A stretch of DNA of 64,000 bases from positions 10,867,501-10,931,500 of the forward strand of contig NC_085121.1 of the NCBI RefSeq assembly GCF_030269925.1, read 5' to 3'. The notes under the pieces were generated by a model. The model saw only the letters and a list, made by a program, of their open reading frames with translations, did no database searches and was not told the origin of the DNA. The position numbers were made by a program, and so were the translations under genes. Below, piece by piece: positions 40,801-52,800 of the stretch. Positions within the stretch are counted from its first letter, which is position 1, and the number at the start of each line of letters is the position of its first letter. The DNA comes from Bombyx mori (Eukaryota; Arthropoda; Insecta; Lepidoptera; Bombycidae).

Positions 40801-43800
40801 CGCAAAACTGCTTACGCAGTTTGACTGCAGGTAACTCGCTTTATACAAACATAGCGTATAAACCATTCAACTAGCTTATACTATAATAACACAATTAATT
40901 TACGTAAATGGTTACAACGTATTTAACAAATGTTTTTTTAATAAGCTTTTAAATTTAGCAAGTATAGGCTCACGTCTTATGTCCTCGGGTAAACTATTGA
41001 GTAAGTATGGAACACGTTTTTTTAACGTTCTATCTCCATAGTAATTTTGTACCATGGGTATTTCAAATTTTCCTTTGGACATTGACCTTGTGCCAGTTTT
41101 ATGTTGCACCAAGTTAGTTAAACGATCCTGTTTACTATGATTGTTTACAAGTAGAGGATATTTATGTTTCAGGCTAGCCGGTAAAATTTTACATATTTTA
41201 TATAGTTTAGAGTAATCTCCTTTACATTGATTCATTGTCTTTTTATTTACGAGTAATTTTAAAAATCTTGTTTGCAATGATTCTATTTTATCTATGTATG
41301 TTTTAAATGTTAATCCATAGCAATCAAGAGCGTAACTTATTATGGAATCCACTAGTGCAAAATATAAACATTTTGGTATTGGAACTTTAATACTTAAATA
41401 ATAAAACTTTTCTAGTAATATTCTTAATTTTCCACATACGTATTATATGTGGGAATCCCAGGAAAAAGAGGTATCTACCTAGTCAGGTCATAAATTCTGT
41501 CACATGTTTAATGTAAAATAATTGAAACAAGTTTATTCATTATGTAACCATTCATATACCAAAATGAACTTAACAAACATAGATTCTTATGACACTAAAG
41601 TTTATTCAAAATGACCTCCGTGATTTTGAATACAGGCCTTCAATCTGCGCGACCAGTCGTCTATCGCAGCACGAACGAGGTCCATGTCAATATCGGCGGC
41701 TGCCTTAATCAAGGATGTCTTGAGTGACTCCAAATTGGGATAAGGCTTTGAGCACGCCTTTTCCTCCAAGTGTTGCCATATCTTGTAATCTAACGGATTC
41801 AAATCTGGACTGGAGGAGGGCCAGTCTTCGTACCGGATGAAGTCGATTTCACGCGCCGCCAGCCAGTCTTGTGTGCTCTTCGCTCTATGAGCTGGCGCCG
41901 AATCTTGTTGGAATACCCAGTGCCTGTTATTGAACATGGTATGAGAAACAAGTTCCACAAGGTTCGTCAGGACTGTATTTTGATACACAACTGCATTCGT
42001 TTTTACACCTTTCTCACAAAAATGTACCTCTGTTAAGCCCCAATAAGAAACTCCCAACCATACCATGAGCGAGGATGGAAAATGACCTCGTTGGACACGC
42101 GGAATACGGTTGCTCGCTTCTTCACTACTGTGTGCGTACATCTTATCATTTTGTTTGTTGTAGCTCTCTTCTACGGTAAAAATTTTTTCATTCGAAAATA
42201 GAATTTCCCGATATTTTTTTCCCGCGTACCGCTTCAACAAAGCGCGGCATCTCTTCAGTCTCAGGTCCATTAGACGAGCATTCAAACGATGTCCTGTTTT
42301 TCTTCGATATGCCCGAAGCCTATATTTAACACCCTTTTCACCGTGGTTCTGCTTAACCCCATCTGAAGGGCCAACAGTTTCTGTTTACGTTTGGGATTTC
42401 TTTGAATTCGCGCCTTCACAGCTTTTATCATCCTGGAGTCCTAACAGACCGACAGCGACCACTTCTTGACCTGTCATCTACACTAGAGTCTTCATTGTAT
42501 CGTTTGATGGTACGATAAACGAATCTATTGGTTATATTAAAATTTTTCAGTATGTTAAAAATTTGAATTGGCGCGTAACCGCAATGATGCAACGCAATAA
42601 CTGCAACACGGTCTTCTTTAAGCGTCCACTCCATATTTAAAAATGAGTAAAAATTCTAAAAGTATACATTTTTATTTTCATGAACAATTCGAAATTCGAA
42701 TTCATTAAACTTTTTTGTGGCCAGCATTCTAAAAGAAAAGTTTTTACTGTGTGACAATACTTATGACCTGACTAGTTATTTTTACTCCTAGGTATGTTAC
42801 ACAATTAACTTTTTCGATAGGATTACACGTGCAGTTAATTTTCTTATTGTGGAAGCAATCAAAGCTGTGGGCAATCAGAGGAGACGGATTATCAATAGAA
42901 CGTAAATACGGGGAGTGAATAATTATCATCTTTGTTTTGTCAGCGTTTAATATAATGCCGTTATCATGTGACCATTTAACTACCGCATCCACATCCTCTT
43001 GAACTCGGCGACACATTTCCGCGAGGTCGGTACTAGCGCTCAGAGTACAAAGGTCATCGGCAAACATGTGGGCGGAGCAGTGACGTAATACTCCACAGAG
43101 GCTATTTACGTGCATCAGGTAACACACGGGCCCACATCCTGAGCCCTGGGGAACTCCGCAGTTTACTTGTTTCTCCTCGCTGAACGCATCGCCGACTTTC
43201 ACACGGTAAGAGCGCGCCCTGAGATAGTCGCTGAACCAAGGGTTCAGCAGCTGCCCCAGGCCACACTCCTCCATTGCATTTAAGAGGGTTTCAGTCTGTA
43301 GGGTATCAAAAGCCTTCCTAAAATCATAAAAAATAGCTACAATAATTTTTTTTTTTTCCAAATGTGCATTAATTTCGTCCGTAAAATTTGATAATAAGGT
43401 GTTGGTACTTTTATTTTTCTGGAAGCCATGTTGACATTCCGTTAAGATATTATTTTTTTGTAAAAAAGTTCCTATTTGATTGATAACACATTTTTCCATA
43501 ATTTTATCAATACTTGATAGTATAGCTATTGGTCTATAATTCGAAAATACTTTACGATCACCTCTCTTATGGACCGGACGAATGATTGCTTCCTTTAATT
43601 TTTGTGGAAATTTGTGGCATTTTACAGATAGATTTATCAGCTTAGATAAAACAGGGCTAATCTTATCAACAATTATTTTCAAATCAGACATGCGTATAAG
43701 ATCACTTCCCGGTGATTTATTTTTATTCATTTTATCAATTATTAGTTTTATGTCCTTGCCATTAACCGGTTGCCATCTCATACACACATTAGACAATTTA

Positions 43801-46800
43801 ACATAAGTCTTCCTTTCCAGCCATTTTTCATCACAGGAGTGCTTTATTTGATCAATTTCCTTTGAGAATGTATCAGCAAATTCATTACAGACTGCCTGCG
43901 TGCCGTCCTGTTTAGTTATGTTACTTAAGATTAAATTATCCAAAGACTGCTTATTTTTACCCAATAACTCATTAATTTTATCCCAAACTTTTTAAATATT
44001 ATTATTACAATCTAAAATTGTTTTTTTATCATGTTCTACGTTACATTTAAAAATTACCTTTTGACATTTATTTCTGTATCTAGTATAAGTTAGTCTTTTT
44101 ACCATATTCTTTGGATCGCTACACCATATTTTGAATAATCTACTACTAACTCTAAATGAACATAGAACTAAGCATGTGTCATTAGTTTTAAAAATTAAAC
44201 AACAACAATAATATCAAATCCAAACTGAATATCCTTGAAATGCCAAAATCTACACTCATAATCTTACAAAAAGGCGTATTACTAAACACATTTCGTTTTA
44301 CTCATCGTGCATCCATTCTAAACCAACTCCTAAAAAGGGAGATAAAAGAAAATATTTAATGATAGCCATAATGTAAAGTTTGTCGTGTTATTGTTATTTG
44401 AAAGTAATAAAAAATATTAAATCACCTTCGACTCATTGTGGCGTGACACTATTCGAATTTTTATTGCCGATTGAAAGATATGAAATAATCTTACATTATG
44501 TTCTGAGATATGCCAAACACTCGGAGCTACGTGATATAAAAAAAATGTGTGAATAAATGAGTAAGCGTATTTTTTTTAAATGAAATTATTTTATTTTTTA
44601 TTTTATTTTATTTTATTAGGAAGACAAACAGTGAACTTAAACTATATAAACTCTAACCTTACAACTAAACACCATTTAAATGTCTCCGCATTTAAATAAC
44701 TACAAACGATTGGGGCGTCGCATCGCCTAGAATTAAATAATTAAAGTAAAACGTAAAACAAAAACAAAAATAAAACAGTTTGAGAAAATAAAAAAACAGA
44801 AAAACGTAGTAAATAGAAAATAATTAATTAAATATTTGCATTCAACCATCGACTGACTAATGTTCTCCTAATACTACTCCTAATACTCCTAATAGTTGAA
44901 AATGTCCAGTTCAGGGAAGTCAGCTAGAGCATTGAAACTGTTAGCAGCTCTTAGCTCTTGAAGTCGTCGTGGCCTAACGGATAAGACGTCCGGTGCATTC
45001 GTGTTGAGCGATGCATCGGTGTTCGAATCCCGCAGGCGGGTACCAATTTTTCTAATGAAATACGTACTCAACAAATGTTCACGATTGATTTCCACGGTGA
45101 AGGAATAACATCGTGTAATAAAAATGAAACCCGCAAAATTATAATTTGCGTAATTACTGGTGGTAGGACCTCTTGTGAGTCCGCACGGGTAGGTACCACC
45201 GCCCTGCCTATTTCTGCCGTGAAGCAGTAATGCGTTTCGGTTTGAAGGGTGGGGCAGCCGTTGTAACTATAATTGAGACCTTAGAACTAATATCTCAAGG
45301 TGGGTGGCGCATTTACGTTGTAGATGTCTATGGGCTCCAGTAACCACTTAACACCAGGTGGGCTGTGAGCTCGTCCACTCATGTAAGCAATAAAAAAAAA
45401 AAAAAAAAAAATCTTATAAAGAATGCATTACGTCTGTAATTTGTACCACCACGAGGTACTCCGAGACGAGATGATTGACGGCTCTCGCGCATTATGGATC
45501 TCGGGGGCACCCTTAAACATAACAACGATAGAAGATAAGACGAGTCCACCTCAGACTGAGCTATTTTGCTATAAAGAACAATATCAGCTATCCTACGTCT
45601 TTCCTCCAGTGGAAGTATGTGATGCCTTCTACATCTCGTCTCGTAGTCGGGATCATACACTTTAGTTTTAAATTGAAGAAACCTCATGAATTTGGTCTGT
45701 ATGGTCTCCAATCTATTTATATAAATTTTATATCGCGGATTCCATACCTGCGAACAATACTCTAGGATACTGCGCACATATGCACAGTACAGCACCTTAA
45801 AAATTTTAGCACTAGTAAATTGCGCACCAAGCCGCTTGATAAAACCTAATGATATATAGGCTGTTTTCACTATATTGTCTATATGCTTCTCATAAGACAG
45901 TTTCCTATCATGTGTTACCCCCAAATCGCAAAATTCATCTACATTTGCCAGATTGGTTCCTATAAGCTGATATGTGAACTTAACAGGTGTAGTCTTATGT
46001 GTGAAGGTCATGGCAAAACACTTCGAAACGTTGAGGTCTAATTTATTAAGATGACAATATTCCTCGAGCCTTAAAAGATCCTCCTGTATCATCTGACAAT
46101 CATTGGAAGAGTTAACTTTTCTATAAACTTTCATGTCATCCGCATACAAGAGGAAGTCCGAAGACCGAAAACATGTACCTATATCATTTATAAAGATATT
46201 AAACATCAACGGGCCGAGCAGAGACCCTTGAGGAACACCAGAAGGGATCCCTCCCCAGGAAGAAGCATGTCCGTTGACCACAACCTTTTGTGATCTATTT
46301 TCAACATAAGAAGAAAACCACCTGAAGAGACTGCCATGAATTCCAGCATTAAAGAGCTTTTGTAGCAGAATCGTGTGATCGATGCGGTCGAATGCCTTAC
46401 TGAAATCAGTAAAGACAGCATCAACTTGACCACCAGAATCCATATTACGTGTGAGATATTCCGTGAAGGTAACTAAGTTAGTGGTAGTCGATCTATTCTT
46501 CAAGAAACCATGTTGTTGCGCTATGAAGGTAGGTTTTAAAAAAGCGTACAACTGTGAATACACAACTCGTTCAAACAGTTTAGCAAATAAGCACAATTTT
46601 GATATAGGCCTATAATTTTTTATATTTTCTTTATTGCCTTTTTTGTGAACCGGTGTTATGAACGCAGATTTCCAGATCACAGGTACGATTCCTTCATGAA
46701 TTAACCTACGGTAAAGTATGACCAAAGGTGCAAGCAAGTTCTCAGAACACCTAACTATGAATAGGGGTGGAATCCAATCAGGACCTGCTGCTTTTGACAG

Positions 46801-49800
46801 ATCTAAAGCCTTTAGCAGTTTCAAAATCTCAGCCGGATCAATTTCAATACTGGATATGCAGTCAGAGTGTGCAATGTTTGTATTAACACCCAGGAGCTGG
46901 TCAGCAGTACTGTGATCAGCCGTCATCTTAGGCAACGACTTGCAGTAAAGGTATCGATCAACGTAATTGTATAAACAAATTTACTGAAAAGGATGAACCG
47001 AATTAAAATTTACTTAGTATTTGCATTCAACTAATTAATTAGTCATTTTATAATTTTATACCATTAATCACCACTCAAAAACCAAAGCTAATTAACTACG
47101 TTTCTAGTGGGGAAAGTTAGTATGATGACGTTATGAACTTGTTTTTTGTTTTTTTTTTTATAAAATCCCTTGCATTTTATAAAAAAAAAAAACAAAAAAC
47201 ATGCCTAAAGTCACATAGTTGATGGATTGACATTCGATGATTTTTAAGATAATATATTTATAAAAACTTATTTAATTTATAAATATAACAACTAACAGAA
47301 GCTACAGCCATACAGACATGTATGTACGCACGCATGCTTGCCTTCGGGCTGGTAAAAAACAAAGTTAGTTTAAAAACAATAACCTGAATTTAATTTTTTT
47401 TACTTATATATTTGACTCTGCTTATGAAACTAGTTATCTCAGTTGTATGTTTAAAAACCGCACTAAAACCATTTTAGCATTTAAACAGTGTTTCGTCATA
47501 ATTTTTTAACAAAATCACAGGATGGCGCGACAGTAAGATCGTTATATTGAAAGCTGCTGTATGCTAATTTGACGATACATGTAGTGCCGCAAGGCGCAAT
47601 TAGTGTTGAATCAGTGCACTGGCCTTTGTCGGCGCATAAAAACTAAGCGGTGTTCGTGCGTATTACAATATATTGTTTATCGTGTAATCATAAAAATAAT
47701 ACTTCACAGCGTACTTTACTTAATACTATCATAATATCGGTAATACATAATGTATTTATTATATGTTGCAGTTTATCGAGGATATTGGCAGTACCAGCAT
47801 TATGCTTCTCGTCGGATCTTCCCAATGGGTCACGATTGCGATCCGGTGGTGAATTCTGCGAAGCATTACTCTTGCTAGGCTAGTGTTAGCAAATTCTCTC
47901 ACGTTGAGCGTAAGTGGAATAACGCCATAGGCAACTTACTAGCAATGGGTAGGGGAAAAAACACATACGTGACATGAAAACAGAATTTTAGTTTTACTGA
48001 ATTGTCGTAGGTTTTTAGGGGCTCTGGGAATTTACGATCTTGGTGAATGAAACAATGAGGTCATATTGTTATTAGAAAAAATATATTATTACGAAACAAG
48101 TCGCTATGGCCTAAAGGATAACACACCTGGTGTACTCGAATCGAGAGATACGACTGCACCGGTGTTAATATACCGCATAAAGGTCGCACCAATCTTCCTA
48201 ATAAGTACTAGCTTATGTTCAGGTATAACTTCCTCGATTAAGGAATAATATCAAACAAAAAAAAACTAAGAAATGCAACCTGCCCTCCGTGAATCTCTTC
48301 GTACAGTAAATTGGAAAATAAGCACTGAAATTCCACAAAACACCACTGTTTTTTTTTCTATTTATTTTAGTAGTACACCAAAGTTTTAGCTATACTTAGA
48401 ATATCTCTCTGTTAGTTAACATAAGTTTCGTATTCCAATAAAAAAAGCCGCTCTGTATCTTAGTCACAGATATTATTTACAAATAAAACCAATGTGAATT
48501 AGAGAGACAGATGGGTGAAGAACGCATTGAAACATTTGAGACCACACCATGCGGACTCACTCCCTCCACCGAGGTAGGACCGTAGTTGTTCTACCAACGC
48601 TAGCATGACTGGCACGAATGCCCCAAATCACGCTTTACGCCATCTATAAAAGGAGATTTGTTAGAATGAATCTAAATCTCATCATCTGTAAATACCTACA
48701 AAAGATTGGCATGCAAATTAAAACATCATATACTGCAGACTTTAAGGATGTTCTGGAAGTCTATAACAAAGTTTTAAGAACAAAAACATTAGTTAAAATT
48801 ATGAATGGATTCAAATTGATCGGGCTTAATAAATAACCAATCAGACCTGCGTCATTAAATAATAAATGAACAAGATCTCAAAGTAACAAATCAAATAAAA
48901 GCTTGTGATAACCGCCTCGAGTGGAGTGTGACCATTATAGACGACTAAAAAATCGACGAAGGTTTATTAATATGGTGGTTGATGTTGGATCATATTCACT
49001 TGAGGTCGTAGGACTGATCTTATGAAGATGAGTGTACGGCGAACTCATTACAAGCAATTACAAGACCTAATTATAATTACTAGTGTTTGCCAAATGATCG
49101 AATTTCGACAAAAATGGTTACACTTCAAGATTTTTCTATTGCTATTTTGAGGGAAAAATAACTGATATTACTAAATGAAAAACGGAAAATCAGTTAGTTT
49201 TTGTAAAGTTGGAAATAATATTACAATGACAGTAAAGACGCTATACTAAACCGTAAAAGTAGTTTGAACTATGTCTATTAAGACTAGAGAAAACCGAAGC
49301 AAATGGTGCTTTTTGTATTTGCCTATATATGTAATAATATATGTAATATTATATACATTACCGCAAAATTATAATTTGCGTAGTTACTGGTGGTAGGACC
49401 TCTTGTGAGTTCGCGCGGGTAGGTACCACCGCCCTGTCTATTTCTGCCGTGAAGCAGTGAATGCGTTCCGGTTTGAAGGGTGGGGCAGCCGTTGTAACTA
49501 TACTGAGATCTTAGAACTTAAATCTCAAGGTGGGTGGCGCATTTTACGTTGTAGATGTCCATGGGCTCCAGTAACCACTTAAGACCAGGTGGGCTGCGAG
49601 GTCGTCCACCCACCAAAGCAATAAAAAAAATATATATTACTACACATTCAGACAGTTCAAATTTAAGAAAATTATATTAACAATATTTTGTACGGTGTTG
49701 TGGTATAATGAGTAATTATATATTAGTGAAAGTGCTAATTGGTGTTTTCTAGTGTTTTCATTAAGTAAAATGTCGGTCACGAATCCCATTAATGCTACTC

Positions 49801-52800
49801 ATGACGATAACAATAACTTCTCAGACTTTACATTCATATTTTTGTTACTACATACATTCTTATTCTATAAAACGTTCTTCTCCATAAATAGAATTTGTAT
49901 CTATAGTTATCTAAACCTAAAATTACTTCAATAGACTGGTTGGACTTACTTGTAACAAAAATATTTTAGATCTTCAGTTCCCACATAACAAAAAAACTCA
50001 TAATATAGGTCTGAAAGTTTTTCGTGACGTTCAAACGAGTATCGAAATAAAAAGGAGGAACATTAAATCTAAAATTGGTGATTTTAAGTCAAGAATATGT
50101 ATGCGGAGTATTTCGACGCACATACACCTTTTGTTAACAGGTTTACAGTAGAATATATTTTATATACGATAGACCACCAGATGGGTTTGTGTTTTACTTG
50201 TACACTTACACATTGCTTATAGAATCATTATTATATCATTATATTTTATAATTGTTCTAATTGTTCTAATATCCTATTACTTGACTACATTGACATCAGT
50301 TTGAAATATTATTGTTTAATCTTGACGTTTGAAATTTTTTATTCTTTTCTAATTTAGCGAAACCCGGATACACTGTTCTGACACCGTCGGTGAGTGTATA
50401 AAAAAACACTCATAATTTGTTAAGTCTACTCGTGCTTCTTTCTCGTACGTTGATGGCACTATGATAAAAACCTACCTTTAAGTGTTACAAATTTAGAGCA
50501 ACGTAAATAAAGTTTAATTTCTTCTCTTTAATTTATGATCGGTACTGATCATAAAAATTAGAAAATACTGTTTTTAAAAAGAAAGTTTTCGAATGTTTTT
50601 TCATTAATTATTGCGTACTGATCCGTTCTTCCACGCGAAAAATGTGAATGAAAACTTTTGAATTAATGTGTAAATTTGCGTTTTGTTTAACATTATGACT
50701 GTCTTGTTAATCGTATTACATGTAAGTTTATCTAAACGCCGAACAAGTTGCAGGAGAGGACTGTTTCTTACTTTATAATAAAGTTTCAATTCAATCCTAG
50801 ATCACAAACAATAAAACAATCCCATCCTCCGTGCGGTCTATTTGCGCCATAAAGTAATCATTCGCTCCGATTTGGGTGGTGGGATAGCCGATATTTATAA
50901 TTTTCAATTGTGGCTTCCACGTTATGTTTTACTGTGAGTAGCGCCATTCACGTTGTGGTGACTATGGGCTCCAACCACGTAAAACGAGAAGGATGGCTCG
51001 TTCACTCATAAAGAACATCAGTAACAGCTATCTAGCATATCCTTCGTAATAAGATGATACTCTAAAAAACTTGCATACGCCTGGTCATGACATATGCAAG
51101 TGTAGTTTCGCTCATGCAGCCCGCACTGAACTGAAACCCCTTCAAGTCATTCAATATCGTTTTTGCAGGATAGCCGTCGGAGCACCGTGGTTCGTGAGGA
51201 GCATAGATCTCAACGACGATCTGGAGATGGACTCCATAAGTAAATATTTTTAGTCGGCATCAGTGGGCCACTTTGAGAAGGCGGCACGACACGAAAACAA
51301 TCTTGCCGTGGCCGCCGGTACTACCGCCGGAACTACATGGGGACATACATACAACTGCGGATCGAATAGTAAACAGTCGACGTCGCCCTAAGCACGTCAT
51401 TTTGGATCCTCCCGATCCACAAACGGTGCTTTTAGGTACCTCAAACATCGGTCTCCGTTCTGGACGAGTAAAACCCATAAACACAACCCACTGAGTTTCT
51501 CGCCGGATCTTCCCAGGGGGCGCATTTCCGATCCGGTGGTAGATTCTCCGGAGCACTACTCTTGCTAGGGCTAGTGTTAGCCCAAAGAAAAAAAAACAAG
51601 GTCAGCTCGATATTGAAGCTAAAACGTAAATTCTTCTTTACACAATTAAAAGATCGGGATCGATTGTCACTTTGAAACAGTCACATTTGTGCTCGAATGA
51701 GATTCTCGCTTGTATACAGTCGGCATGTACATTCAAAATGTAGATGGTTTTTAAAGCACTTGACATTAGATTTTTTTAACTTGACTTGACTTGGCTGATA
51801 GGACATTAATATTTACTATATCTGAAACCAGGCCATACCAACATATACTTAAATGGTGAATCGCAAACGAATCCCGTGATAGTATGTTATTTATATGCAA
51901 CAGGTTTGCATTTGTTTTAAGAGCGCACAAAGTATTTGTAGCTTCGTGATGTGAAGCACGCCTAAACAAAAAGCAACCCGTCCTTCGCCAGCGTCGTCTT
52001 AAATCAAAATAAGAGTAGTACATGCATCAGTGTTAGTGCCCAATGTTGGGAGAGTTCGAGAAAAAATAGCAATTTATCTAGACCACACAGACAAGTAAGC
52101 CTGTGCTAATGATCTGTTATATACAATATATCCCTGTAGGTTCTTGGTGTCTACAAACTAAACTGAATTCAGAGAGCAGTCTACCATATCTGTCTTAAAA
52201 ACTAAGAGACACATATCGGTTTGATTTTAGAGGAAATGAGGACAGGATTTCGTCTGACAAACTTATTTCCTTATTTCATTCCTGGGTGAACATTTCTATA
52301 ATATGGTCTATATTTAGCGCTACCATGTATTTTCCTACATAACTATATGGTATTTTAAATCATAAAATTATTATTATAAAACTTGAAAACCCAAAATTAC
52401 AAAAATTCTCAGTTATTATTGGTTGTCTTCTAACATTCACGAAACATACACTTTGTCAGAATAAGGACTATTGTCTAACGAGACTACTGGCTGATAGGTA
52501 GACAAAAAAATACTATCTATCTATCAGAGCATGTATGTGATGTTGACGGTGGTTGGTTAACTGTGAGCCGGGTCAGGGTTGTAGTTAGCGACGGCCCCGA
52601 TAAAGGAGTTCATTACTATCATAAAGAAGCATTTCGACGTTATCTTCTATATGAATAGTCTATATGGATACGGATTATATGACCAAACATAAGTGAAGAA
52701 CATAAAATGTCATCTTATTATGCAGGGACTGTTAACTCCACATGCAGAACATCGAAGGCCTATCAAAGATAAACGACCACAGATAGAAGTTATATTAGGA

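Noticed and set aside
41602..42634. Two separate host genes from the mariner frames
   Set aside because: They are halves of one frameshifted transposase between shared terminal repeats and TA duplications.
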